DNA of 64,000 nt. Origin: Tellurirhabdus rosea. GTDB taxonomy: Bacteria > Bacteroidota > Bacteroidia > Cytophagales > Spirosomataceae. The notes beneath the pieces were generated by a model. That model ran no database searches and was not told the origin of the DNA. It was given only the letters and a program-made list of their open reading frames with translations. Positions 1 through 7,780 of the stretch are shown piece by piece; position 1 is the first letter of the stretch; each line of letters begins with the position of its first letter. The stretch is from NCBI RefSeq assembly GCF_026278345.1, contig NZ_CP111085.1, forward strand, positions 2,931,501 to 2,995,500, read 5' to 3'. The translations under genes and the position numbers were made by a program.

Positions 1-153
1 GTGCAGCAGGCTTTTGTTTTTCTTGAACGGATTCTGGGGAGAAACCACAAACCAGACCTGCTCCAGATCCGTCGCGGTAGCCATCGTATTGGCAATGATC
101 AGATGCCCGACATGAATGGGATTGAAGGAGCCAAAGAAGAGACCGACGTTCAT
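1..153 (-). CDS. nadD: Nicotinate-nucleotide adenylyltransferase, N-terminal part (cut by window edge)
   Basis: Only the first 51 codons are inside the window; the gene runs off base 1. The reading frame from the ATG at 151-153 begins MNVGLFFGSFNPIHVGH, the nucleotidyltransferase signature with the (H/T)xGH ATP-binding motif near residues 14-17, typical of NadD, which adenylylates nicotinate mononucleotide in NAD synthesis. It lies downstream of gmk on the same strand, 89 bases away, a gmk-nadD order seen in other Bacteroidota. The gap is filled by an inverted repeat. The family call rests on the N-terminal motif alone. Confidence 0.85.
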   Translation of the reverse strand, partial: MNVGLFFGSFNPIHVGHLIIANTMATATDLEQVWFVVSPQNPFKKNKSLLH

Positions 154-154
154 G

Positions 155-245
155 AGAGGTATGAGCTGTAAGGTATAAGGTATGAGGTAAGAAGTAGGAG
201 GTGCCACCAATCGGTCAAACCTCATACTTCCTACCTCATACCTCA
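155..245. repeat. Inverted repeat, TATGAGGT word family, between gmk and nadD
   Basis: Arms 178-202 and 219-243 are complementary over 25 bases with two mismatches. Each arm is made of degenerate GGTATGA / AGGTAAGAAGT words, and the left side continues the same words back to about 155. The gmk stop codon (243-245) touches the right arm. The words are the same as in the repeat between atpD and atpC (34912-34991). Confidence 0.85.
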
Positions 246-842
246 AATTACCGTGGCTTGTGCCGGAATTTTATCTTCCTGTAAAAATTCGTCAACCAGT
301 TTCTGGGCTTTGGTAAATGCCTCTTCCAGGTTGTCGTTGACCAGAATGACGTCGAACTGGTCCTGAAAACTCATTTCGAAGTGTACCTTGAAAAGCCGTT
401 TGGACAGGCTGTCCTCCGTTTCGGTGCCGCGGGCCATCAGGCGTTGCTTCAGCGTTTCCTCGTCTGGTACTTTGACAAAAATAGCCAGGGCGCGGTCGCC
501 GTAATATTCCTTGAGCTTGAGGCCGCCTTTCACATCCACGTCGAAAAGGACGTGTTTGCCTGTACTCCAGACCCGTTCGATCTCTGATTTCAGCGTGCCG
601 TAGAACGCACCGACGTATACCTCTTCCCACTCGACAAACTCGTGATTGTCGATTCTCTCTTTGAATTCTTCCGGGCTGAGAAAGTAATAGTCTTTTCCGT
701 TCTGTTCCGAGCGGCCCCGGCGGTCGCGGGTGCAGGCGGAGATGGAAAAGCCAAGATTCGAATTGGTTTGAAGCAGATGGCGGACAATGGTCGTTTTGCC
801 CGAACCGGACGGAGCCGAAAAGATGATTAATTTACCTTCCAA
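243..842 (-). CDS. gmk: Guanylate kinase
   Basis: Phosphorylates GMP to GDP with ATP, in the cytoplasm, in purine nucleotide synthesis. The 199-residue length is normal for the family. A P-loop (APSGSGKTT) lies at about residues 10-18, followed by the GMP-binding segment with [17 protein letters not shown] near residues 38-54 and the SEIERVW region. It starts 9 bases after the stop of the anti-sigma gene and is followed by nadD, so all four genes from the sigma factor on are probably co-transcribed. The start is the first ATG in frame and gives a compact N-terminus ([13 protein letters not shown]). Confidence 0.95.
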   Translation of the reverse strand: MEGKLIIFSAPSGSGKTTIVRHLLQTNSNLGFSISACTRDRRGRSEQNGKDYYFLSPEEFKERIDNHEFVEWEEVYVGAFYGTLKSEIERVWSTGKHVLFDVDVKGGLKLKEYYGDRALAIFVKVPDEETLKQRLMARGTETEDSLSKRLFKVHFEMSFQDQFDVILVNDNLEEAFTKAQKLVDEFLQEDKIPAQATVI

Positions 843-851
843 AACGGTGAG

Positions 852-1154
852 TTAAGGGATTGACAATTGGGATTTGATGGCGGCGGCAACCTTATCAGGG
901 CAGCACTTTTTCTCCATTTTACCCTGAAGCGCTTCTTTAATGCATTTCTCCAGTTTGTACATTTCGATGCATGGGCGGCAAACATCCATGTTTAACCTGA
1001 AATGCTCCATTTCCTCCTGCGTGGCCCCGCCGTCCAGAATAGCCTGAATCCGTTTCAGACATTCTGACTGATGCTCACAATGCTCTTTCATAGGGGCCGT
1101 TTCCTGCTTGCCTTCTTCACCGACCGAAGTGGATGGATGTAATGAACCCGACAT
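852..1154 (-). CDS. RsrA-like zinc-binding anti-sigma factor
   Basis: A 100-residue soluble protein whose second half follows the RsrA pattern: SECLKRIQAILDGG, then HFRLNMDVCRPC (His, then Cys-x2-Cys, a ZAS-type zinc site), then a second cysteine pair in KKCCPDK. In that family the protein binds an ECF sigma factor and releases it when its zinc thiols are oxidised. The gene lies 85 bases downstream of a matching sigma factor gene, which supports the pairing. The first 21 residues are poorly conserved in appearance; an internal Met (MKEHCEHQSEC) is an alternative start. No membrane segment is present, so it should act in the cytoplasm. Confidence 0.7.
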   Translation of the reverse strand: MSGSLHPSTSVGEEGKQETAPMKEHCEHQSECLKRIQAILDGGATQEEMEHFRLNMDVCRPCIEMYKLEKCIKEALQGKMEKKCCPDKVAAAIKSQLSIP

Positions 1155-1239
1155 TGGAAAAGTTTAATTTATTCCAAAAATAATTACACAATTAAGCTGT
1201 TGCCCTGATAACCAATTGGTAACGATAAAAAGTTTCCGG

Positions 1240-1863
1240 TTAGTCGTCATTTTTTGAATATCCCATTGAAGCGGCGTAATCACGAAGTTTTTCTTTCAGA
1301 AGATTACGGGCCCGGTGCAGTCGTGAGCGTACTGTACCGATGGGAATATCCAGAATTTTGGCCATTTCTTCATAAGTGAATCCTTCGATATCACAAAGAA
1401 TAATGACCGTCCGGAAATCGACGGGCAGGGAATTTAGTGCGGTGGCCACTTCGTCTCCGATGAGGTCCTGCACGGTCTCGGCCCGAAGATCGACGGTATG
1501 TTCCGTCTCAGCATCTTCAGAATTGTAGGTTGTCTCTACATCCTGATAATCAACTTTTGCCGGTTCTTTACTCTTTTTCCGATAATCGTTGATGAAGCTG
1601 TTCTTCAGAATCCGGAACAACCATGCTTTGGCGTTAGTTCCCTGTTCAAAAGAGGTGATGAAGCGAAAAGCTTTTAAATAGGTATCCTGAACAAGGTCAT
1701 TGGCATCGTCCTCATCCATGGTCAACCGGAAGGCAAAGTTGTACATGGAATCAATATGCGGCATGAATTCCTTGTTGAATACCTGATACTTCTGCTCATC
1801 GGTATATCCCTGAAGCTGCGTATCCTGCGTATCTGACATAATTTCGGGCATATGAGTCATCAA
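1240..1863 (-). CDS. ECF-type RNA polymerase sigma factor (RpoE/SigR-like)
   Basis: 207 residues with sigma region 2 at about residues 33-100 (LTMDEDDANDLVQDTYLKAF, then AWLFRILKNSFINDYRKKSK) and region 4 at about 140-195 (LPVDFRTVIILCDIEGFTYE, then GTVRSRLHRARNLLKEKL). There is no region 1 or 3, as expected for ECF sigma factors. The next gene encodes an RsrA-like zinc anti-sigma factor, so a thiol/redox-controlled regulon is plausible but inferred. Several Met codons lie at the N-terminus (MMTHMPEIMSD), so the exact start is uncertain by a few residues. Bases 1864-2103 upstream show no promoter that I can defend. Confidence 0.88.
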   Translation of the reverse strand: MMTHMPEIMSDTQDTQLQGYTDEQKYQVFNKEFMPHIDSMYNFAFRLTMDEDDANDLVQDTYLKAFRFITSFEQGTNAKAWLFRILKNSFINDYRKKSKEPAKVDYQDVETTYNSEDAETEHTVDLRAETVQDLIGDEVATALNSLPVDFRTVIILCDIEGFTYEEMAKILDIPIGTVRSRLHRARNLLKEKLRDYAASMGYSKNDD

Positions 1864-2103
1864 TTTACGACTGGTTCGGAAACGCTCATTTCACAATGAT
1901 CCTGCGTTGCCTGGTCTTGTATATACGAGTAAAACGGACCGCCGGTTGCTCTCAAAAGCTTATTTAATGGATAAGACAAAAACGAACCGGAATGTTTGGG
2001 TAGTATAGCAAAAATCAATCCGCCGTCGCCGGAGCGAATTAACAGGACATTTTGTCAGCGAACAACCAACACCTGACCAGCGGGGAGAAAAAGCGGCAAA
2101 AGG

Positions 2104-2610
2104 TTAGTTACGGGTGAAATACTGCACCAGCATGATGCTGAAGGCCGTAAACAAGGTACTGGCAAGCGCCTTGAACAGCGTCGGAATCAGCAGTGTCAGG
2201 CTGTTAGCTTCGATGAAAAGCAGGGCGGTATGATGAATCAGCGTGAGAATGACAATGTAGTAGAAAAAATTACGGGCCCCCATTTCGTGGATGGAAAACA
2301 GAATCCGGCTCTCAAAACCCCGCTGCGAAGCCTGAAACCGGACCACGGCAGGCCGGACGTAGGCCATCAGAACGGTAGCGGCGGCGTGCATGCCCAGGGT
2401 GTTGTAAAACATGTCCACCGTCATGCCGATGCCAAAACTGATCAGCAGCGTGGCCGTCAGGCTCAGTTCGTAAGGCAGCAGCAGGATACAGCCCACGTAG
2501 ATAAAACAGAAGGCAATATCGAACAGGACCAGATTCCGGACAATGAGCACCTGGAGCGCCAGATACAGCACAAAAAGAAAGGCAGTATTTAAGATTTCGC
2601 GAAGCGTCAT
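2104..2610 (-). CDS. mreD: Rod shape-determining protein MreD
   Basis: Small integral membrane protein of the elongasome, with about five hydrophobic segments (FLFVLYLALQVLIV; FCFIYVGCILLL; TLLISFGIGM; FYYIVILTLI; the C-terminal TAFSIMLVQYF). MreD proteins are short and poorly conserved; the identification rests on topology, length (168 residues from the ATG at 2610) and position as third gene after mreB and mreC. The frame is open a further nine codons upstream (to 2637), but that extension looks polar and unrelated to the family, so the MTLREIL start is preferred. It lies 97 bases after mreC. Confidence 0.82.
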   Translation of the reverse strand: MTLREILNTAFLFVLYLALQVLIVRNLVLFDIAFCFIYVGCILLLPYELSLTATLLISFGIGMTVDMFYNTLGMHAAATVLMAYVRPAVVRFQASQRGFESRILFSIHEMGARNFFYYIVILTLIHHTALLFIEANSLTLLIPTLFKALASTLFTAFSIMLVQYFTRN

Positions 2611-2707
2611 TGTGTAAGGCTTACAGCTTGGTGGCAAAGGAACAAAGTACGCACATAAACCCGGTCTGCTTAGGGCAAAGCGGCGTCACCCGGTCCTTTC
2701 CCACAAA

Positions 2708-3547
2708 TTACTTTTTATCCGGCTCGGTCTGGCTTTCCAGCTGCTCCTGCTCCGACTGAAGGCGGTTTTCCACCACGTAGACAAACGAAAGGTTGCTGAA
2801 ATCGGTGGCGATCCGCAGCGTAATGTCGTGGAACGTCTGGTCCGGCGCGGCCCGGGCACCCAGCACCCGCCCGACCGGAATACCCGGCGGAAAAACCGAG
2901 TTATGTTCGGACGTGACAACCGAATCGCCCTTGTAAATTTTCGTATTCCGGGAGATATACAGCATTTTCATCCGGCCCGGGTCTATGCCGTCCCATTTGG
3001 CCGGTCCGATGTCGCCGCCCTTGATGAGCTTGGAGGAAACCATGAACTCGGAGTGCAGAATGGACGTAACGACCGAGAAATGGGCCGAGCAGTTCTTGAC
3101 CTTGCCCACCACGCCCGTTGGAGAGATTACCCCCATGCCCGGACGGATGCCGTCCTCCGTGCCTTTGTCAATCGTGATGTAGTTGTTGGGGTGGGAGGTG
3201 GTATTGTTGATTACCCGGGCGACGGTAAACTTGAACCGGGTCGCAAAAACCGAATCGGTTTTGTAATTCGTTTTCACCTCCGGCCGCATCTGCTGGTACT
3301 GGGTCAGGAGGGTATTGAGCCGGCGGTTTTCTTCGGCGAGGTCGGCGTTGACCTGCCGGAGCCGGGCATAGTCGCGGGCGGCGTTCGACCAGGCCAATAG
3401 CTTCGCCGCGTACTGGTTCGACGTGTTGAAAAACGCGACGCTCCAGTAGTTGTTGTTGTTCACAATAAAATAAAAACTCAACACCTCCAGCAGGATAAAC
3501 AGAATGAAATTCCGGCTGCGGGCGATGAATTGAAACAACTCGAACAT
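2708..3547 (-). CDS. mreC: Rod shape-determining protein MreC
   Basis: 279 residues. One N-terminal membrane anchor (about residues 12-32, FILFILLEVLSFYFIV), a coiled coil (about 58-95, DYARLRQVNADLAEENRRLN), then the paired beta-barrels of MreC (GIRPGMGVISPTGVVGKV, later GDSVVTSEHNSVFPPGIPVG). The periplasmic part links MreB and MreD to the wall synthesis enzymes. A charged C-terminal tail (EQEQLESQTEPDKK) follows the fold. It sits between mreB and mreD; the mreB-mreC gap holds an inverted repeat of the TTAAAA word family. Confidence 0.93.
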   Translation of the reverse strand: MFELFQFIARSRNFILFILLEVLSFYFIVNNNNYWSVAFFNTSNQYAAKLLAWSNAARDYARLRQVNADLAEENRRLNTLLTQYQQMRPEVKTNYKTDSVFATRFKFTVARVINNTTSHPNNYITIDKGTEDGIRPGMGVISPTGVVGKVKNCSAHFSVVTSILHSEFMVSSKLIKGGDIGPAKWDGIDPGRMKMLYISRNTKIYKGDSVVTSEHNSVFPPGIPVGRVLGARAAPDQTFHDITLRIATDFSNLSFVYVVENRLQSEQEQLESQTEPDKK

Positions 3548-3558
3548 ACGGCGGGGAC

Positions 3559-3658
3559 AATTAAGAGTTAAAAGTTAAAAATTAAAAGTAGGCTCCGCGT
3601 ATTCAGGTTTTTGGCCCAGCGGAGCTTACTTTTCACTTTTAATTTTTAACTTTTAACT
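3559..3658. repeat. Inverted repeat, TTAAAA word family, between mreB and mreC
   Basis: The left arm (3559-3598) is a run of ATTAAGA / GTTAAAA / ATTAAAA words ending in GGCTCCGC; the right arm (3619-3658) starts with GCGGAGC and repeats the complementary words. The centre reads GCTCCGCGTATTCAGGT, close to the centre of the elements at 18181 and 63950. The mreB stop codon (3653-3655) is formed by the arm itself. Confidence 0.85.
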
Positions 3659-4678
3659 AATCAAAACGGACTTGTACAGGTCCAGATTCTTGATGACTTC
3701 GCCTGTTCCTTTGACGACGGCTTTCAGCGGGTCGTCGGCCACGTGAATGGGCAGCTTCGTTTTGGCGGCCAGGCGTTTGTCCAGCCCGTGCAGCAGGGCT
3801 CCGCCGCCCGTCAGGTGAATCCCGTTGGTGTAAATATCGGCCGACAGCTCCGGCGGCGAAATCTCCAGGGCCTTCATGACGGCCTCTTCGATTTTCGAGA
3901 TGGATTTGTCGAGCGAGTAGGCGATTTCGCTGTACGTCACCTTAATTTCCTTCGGGATACCCGTCATCAGGTCGCGGCCGCGGATTTCGTAGTCGGCCGG
4001 CGGATTGTCGAGCTCCGGCAGAGCCGAGCCGACTTCCATCTTGATCTGTTCGGCCGAACGTTCGCCGATCAGCAGGTTATGTTCGCGGCGCATGTAGTCC
4101 ACGATGTCGCGGGTAAATACGTCTCCGGCGATGCGGATGGACTGTTCGCAGACGATTCCCGACAGGGCAATGACGGCAATCTCCGTCGTACCGCCGCCGA
4201 TGTCCACGATCATCGTTCCGTTGGGTTGCGTGATGTCGATGCCGATTCCAATGGCCGCGGCAATCGGCTCATGCACCATGTATACTTCTTTCGCTCCGGC
4301 GTGCTCGGCTGAGTCTTTCACGGCCCGCTTTTCCACTTCCGTAATGCCCGACGGAATACAAATAACCATGCGGTGCGAAGGCGAGAACAGCCGGTTGCCC
4401 GTATCGATCATTTTAATCAGACCCCGGATCATCAGTTCGGCGGCCGTAAAGTCGGCAATTACGCCATCCTTCAGCGGACGAATCGTTTTGATGTTCTCGT
4501 TGGTCTTTTCGTGCATCTGCATCGCCTTGTGACCAATCGCAAGGACTTTGCCGCTGGCTTTGTCCATCGCGATGATTGAAGGCTCGTCTACCACAATCCG
4601 ATCCTTGTGGATGATCAGCGTATTCGCCGTTCCCAGGTCAATCGCAATATCGCTGGTTAAAAAATTGAAGAGTCCCAT
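3653..4678 (-). CDS. mreB: Rod shape-determining protein MreB (actin-like)
   Basis: 341 residues, the usual length. The actin-fold ATPase motifs are all visible: phosphate-1 IDLGTANTLI near residue 13, phosphate-2 VDIGGGTTEIAV near residue 159, and the adenosine motif TGGGALLHGLDKRL near the C-terminal end. MreB filaments at the inner membrane direct lateral wall synthesis with MreC and MreD, which follow on the same strand. It is divergent from the GH3-family gene across a 298-base gap that carries a TATTTTTG promoter element. Confidence 0.97.
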   Translation of the reverse strand: MGLFNFLTSDIAIDLGTANTLIIHKDRIVVDEPSIIAMDKASGKVLAIGHKAMQMHEKTNENIKTIRPLKDGVIADFTAAELMIRGLIKMIDTGNRLFSPSHRMVICIPSGITEVEKRAVKDSAEHAGAKEVYMVHEPIAAAIGIGIDITQPNGTMIVDIGGGTTEIAVIALSGIVCEQSIRIAGDVFTRDIVDYMRREHNLLIGERSAEQIKMEVGSALPELDNPPADYEIRGRDLMTGIPKEIKVTYSEIAYSLDKSISKIEEAVMKALEISPPELSADIYTNGIHLTGGGALLHGLDKRLAAKTKLPIHVADDPLKAVVKGTGEVIKNLDLYKSVLIS

Positions 4679-4724
4679 TCGTAAATTCTACAAGCTCGCT
4701 GGAGTAGTACGTTGCTTAGGTGTG

Positions 4725-4732
4725 CAAAAATA
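4725..4732 (-). promoter_or_regulatory. Candidate -7 element for mreBCD
   Basis: On the minus strand the sequence TATTTTTG matches the Bacteroidota -7 consensus TAnnTTTG, about 47 bases before the mreB start codon. A TTG lies only 14 bases further upstream, which is shorter than usual, so only the -7 half is well supported. Confidence 0.4.
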
Positions 4733-4850
4733 TAGAGAATTAGAGACAACTTGGCTGAAATGTTCCGTATTTTAATACTTTTTTTAGATGATAAGTCGTC
4801 AATAAATCAGCACGTTGCTTCCCTAAGAACGGAGTTGCGCGGGAAAATTG

Positions 4851-4858
4851 TACCTTTG
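4851..4858 (+). promoter_or_regulatory. Candidate -7 element for the GH3-family gene
   Basis: TACCTTTG fits TAnnTTTG and lies 118 bases before the ATG at 4977. The same TACCTTTG octamer precedes hpt and fcl in this window. No well-spaced -33 TTG is visible. The rest of the 4679-4976 gap shows no gene; the short open frames in it lack any recognisable product. Confidence 0.4.
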
Positions 4859-4976
4859 TTTCCTATCTTGGAGTCAGATAGGGCCGCAAAATGGCCGGAA
4901 GCCGCCGGGGGAGAAGAACCGGGCCGACAAGAGCCGCCACTGTCCCCCTTCACCTGACAACCTTTGAAAATTGCCC

Positions 4977-6479
4977 ATGGGAATTCGTTCTGTATTGAGT
5001 AAACCGCTGGCCCGGCTGGTCGTTCAGCAGCAGCGGGAGTGGATGTTCCGGCCCGGCGAGGCCCAGCAGGCCTGGCTCCAGAAACTGGTGGGAGAAGCCC
5101 GTCATACGGTGTTCGGCCGGGACCACCGGTTCAAGGACATCCGCACGCACCACGACTTCCGGCAGGCGGTTCCCATCCGCGATTACGAAGACCTCAAACC
5201 CTACATCGAGCAGATTCTGGCGGGCGGCTCCGACGTCCTCTGGAAAGGCAAACCGGAATATTTTGCCAAAACGTCCGGGACGACTTCCGGCACGAAATAC
5301 ATTCCGATCACCCGGGATTCCATTCCCAATCATATCAATTCGGCCCGGAACGCCATTCTGAACTACATCCACGAGACGGGCAACGGCGCTTTTCTGGATA
5401 AAAAACTGATCTTTCTGTCGGGCAGTCCTGAACTGGGCGAAAAGGCGGGCATCAAAACCGGCCGGCTGTCGGGCATCGTGAACCACCACGTTCCGGCTTA
5501 TCTGCGCACCAACCAGATGCCCTCGTACCAGACGAACACGATTGAGGACTGGGAAACGAAGCTCGAACGGATCATCGACGAGACAATCCATCAGCCGATG
5601 TCGCTCATTTCGGGTATTCCGCCCTGGGTGCAGATGTATTTTGACCGGATTCAGGAACGGACGGGCAAGCGGATCAAGGACGTCTTCCCCGACTTTTCGC
5701 TCTTCATCTACGGCGGCGTCAATTTTGAACCGTACCGGGCCAAGCTGTTCGAATCCATCGGCAAACCCATCCACAGCATCGAGACCTACCCGGCTTCCGA
5801 AGGGTTTCTGGCATACCAGGACACCCAGACCGAGGAGGGCCTGCTGATGCTGCTCGACAGCGGGATTTTCTTTGAATTTGTCCCGGCCGAGGATTATTTC
5901 TCCAAAAATCCCCGCCGCCTGACCATCGAACAGGTAGAACTGAATAAAAACTACGCCGTCATCATCAACAGCAACGCCGGGCTGTGGGGCTACTCCATCG
6001 GCGATACGGTCAAATTCGTGTCCCGCAATCCATACCGGCTGCTGGTGACGGGGCGCATCAAGCACTTCATTTCGGCTTTCGGCGAACACGTCATCGGCGA
6101 AGAAGTGGAAAAAGCGCTGCAATACGCGATGGACCGGCATCCCGAAACCGAGGTCGTGGAGTTTACCGTAGCCCCGATGGTCGCCCCGGCCGAAGGGCTG
6201 CCGTACCACGAGTGGCTCGTGGAGTTTGCCACGCCACCCGCCAGTCCGGAGGCGTTTGCGCAGGATATCGATAACCGCCTGGCCGAACTGAACGTTTACT
6301 ACGACGACCTGATCCGGGGCAGCATCCTCCGGCCCCTGAAGCTGACGAGCCTGCCGCGCGGCGCTTTCCAGCGGTACATGAAAGCCCAGGGCAAGCTCGG
6401 CGGACAGAACAAAGTACCCCGCCTGGCGAACGACCGGACGCTGGCGGATGGACTGCTGGAAACGGCGCAAACGGTGTAA
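4977..6479 (+). CDS. GH3-family acyl-acid amido synthetase-like protein
   Basis: 500 residues from the ATG at 4977; a TTG two codons upstream is less likely as start. The protein matches the GH3 branch of the adenylate-forming superfamily: SGTTSGTKYIPIT (about residues 96-108, the ATP phosphate loop), the IYGGVNFEPY segment, ETYPASEGFLAYQ (about 263-275) and GLWGYSIGDTVKF (about 333-345) with the hinge residue following. In plants GH3 enzymes adenylate an acyl acid such as jasmonate or indole acetate and couple it to an amino acid. The bacterial substrate is unknown and I do not assign one. dxr follows 21 bases downstream, suggesting co-transcription. Confidence 0.85.
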   Translation: MGIRSVLSKPLARLVVQQQREWMFRPGEAQQAWLQKLVGEARHTVFGRDHRFKDIRTHHDFRQAVPIRDYEDLKPYIEQILAGGSDVLWKGKPEYFAKTSGTTSGTKYIPITRDSIPNHINSARNAILNYIHETGNGAFLDKKLIFLSGSPELGEKAGIKTGRLSGIVNHHVPAYLRTNQMPSYQTNTIEDWETKLERIIDETIHQPMSLISGIPPWVQMYFDRIQERTGKRIKDVFPDFSLFIYGGVNFEPYRAKLFESIGKPIHSIETYPASEGFLAYQDTQTEEGLLMLLDSGIFFEFVPAEDYFSKNPRRLTIEQVELNKNYAVIINSNAGLWGYSIGDTVKFVSRNPYRLLVTGRIKHFISAFGEHVIGEEVEKALQYAMDRHPETEVVEFTVAPMVAPAEGLPYHEWLVEFATPPASPEAFAQDIDNRLAELNVYYDDLIRGSILRPLKLTSLPRGAFQRYMKAQGKLGGQNKVPRLANDRTLADGLLETAQTV

Positions 6480-6500
6480 GACGATTTTGTAACCAATTTC

Positions 6501-7670
6501 ATGACGAATTCCCCCCGCCATATCGCCATTCTCGGCTCGACCGGCTCCATCGGAACCCAGGCCATCGACGTCATTAAGGCCCATCCCGACGCCTTCGCCG
6601 TGGAAGTGCTGACGGCCAACAGCAATGCCGATCTGCTCATTCAGCAGGCCGTGGAAACCCGCCCCAACGTGGTGGTGATCTGCGACGAACGGAAATACGA
6701 TACCGTCTTCGACGCCCTCGACCCGCTGGGTATCAAGGTCTACGCCGGAGCCAAAGCCGTTGCCTCCGTGGTGCAGATGGACAGCATCGACATGGTCCTG
6801 ACGGCGATGGTCGGCTATGCCGGACTGCTCCCGACGATCAGAGCCATCGAAGCCCGCAAGCCCATTGCGCTGGCCAACAAGGAAACGCTGGTCGTGGCCG
6901 GTGAACTCATTACCCGGCTGGCGGCAGAAAAAGGCGTCCCTATCTACCCGGTGGATTCGGAGCATTCGGCCATTTTTCAGTGCCTGGCGGGTGAATTTCA
7001 CAATCCCATCGAAAAAATCATCCTGACGGCTTCGGGCGGGCCGTTCCGGGGAAAAACGCGGGAGGCTCTTTCGACCGTGACCAAAGCCCAGGCGCTGAAA
7101 CATCCCAACTGGAGCATGGGAGCCAAAATCACCATCGACTCGGCCACGCTGATGAACAAGGGGCTGGAAGTGATCGAAGCGAAATGGCTTTTCGGTTTGA
7201 CGCCCGCGCAGATTGAGGTCGTGGTGCACCCGCAAAGCATCATTCACTCGATGGTGCAGTTTGAGGACGGAAGCATCAAGGCACAGATGGGGCTGCCGGA
7301 CATGAAACTGCCCATTCAGTACGCGCTCGGCTATCCGAACCGCATAAAATCGGACTTTCCACGTTTTGATTTTACGAAATACCCGTCACTGACGTTTGAA
7401 CAGCCGGACCTGAAAACCTTCCGGAATCTACAACTGGCTTTCGACGCTCTGGACCGCGGCGGCAACGTGCCCTGTATCGTCAATGCTGCCAATGAAGTGG
7501 CCGTAGAAGCCTTCCTTCACGATGAAATTGGATTTCTTGAGATTTCGGATGTAATTGAGCAGTGTACGCAGCAAATCGCCTACATCGGCAGTCCGGATTA
7601 CGACGATTATGTGCAGACCGACGAAGAAACCCGCCGGGTGGCCCGGGGGCGAATTAAAAGCGTGGTATAA
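6501..7670 (+). CDS. dxr: 1-deoxy-D-xylulose 5-phosphate reductoisomerase
   Basis: Second step of the non-mevalonate isoprenoid pathway: converts DXP to MEP with NADPH. 389 residues. The NADPH-binding GSTGSIGTQA is near residues 12-21; the metal and substrate sites appear as ANKETLV, PVDSEHSAIFQ, TASGGPFRG and HPNWSMGAKITIDSATLMNK; the C-terminal helical domain is complete. It lies 21 bases after the GH3-family gene and 110 bases before rseP. Confidence 0.97.
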   Translation: MTNSPRHIAILGSTGSIGTQAIDVIKAHPDAFAVEVLTANSNADLLIQQAVETRPNVVVICDERKYDTVFDALDPLGIKVYAGAKAVASVVQMDSIDMVLTAMVGYAGLLPTIRAIEARKPIALANKETLVVAGELITRLAAEKGVPIYPVDSEHSAIFQCLAGEFHNPIEKIILTASGGPFRGKTREALSTVTKAQALKHPNWSMGAKITIDSATLMNKGLEVIEAKWLFGLTPAQIEVVVHPQSIIHSMVQFEDGSIKAQMGLPDMKLPIQYALGYPNRIKSDFPRFDFTKYPSLTFEQPDLKTFRNLQLAFDALDRGGNVPCIVNAANEVAVEAFLHDEIGFLEISDVIEQCTQQIAYIGSPDYDDYVQTDEETRRVARGRIKSVV

Positions 7671-7687
7671 TTGTTTTCTGGTAAATC

Positions 7688-7733
7688 TCTCGCAGAAAGG
7701 CGCACAGTTTAAGCCGCAGAAGTACGCAGATTC
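7688..7733. repeat. Solitary arm of CGCAGA-word repeat, dxr-rseP gap
   Basis: TCTCGCAGAAAGGCGCACAG and following CGCAGAAGTACGCAGA words resemble one arm of the inverted repeat at 12366-12457, but no complementary arm is present. It may be a decayed or single-arm member of that family. Confidence 0.5.
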
Positions 7734-7780
7734 ATCGTATTAATTAGCTAAGTCAACGAAAATCACAGTTCAGACAATAA

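Noticed and set aside
4950-7247. A 765-codon open frame on the minus strand opposite the GH3-family gene and dxr
   Set aside because: It is antisense to two well-supported genes; composition is Arg/Gly/His-rich without motifs, typical of the shadow frame of GC-rich genes.
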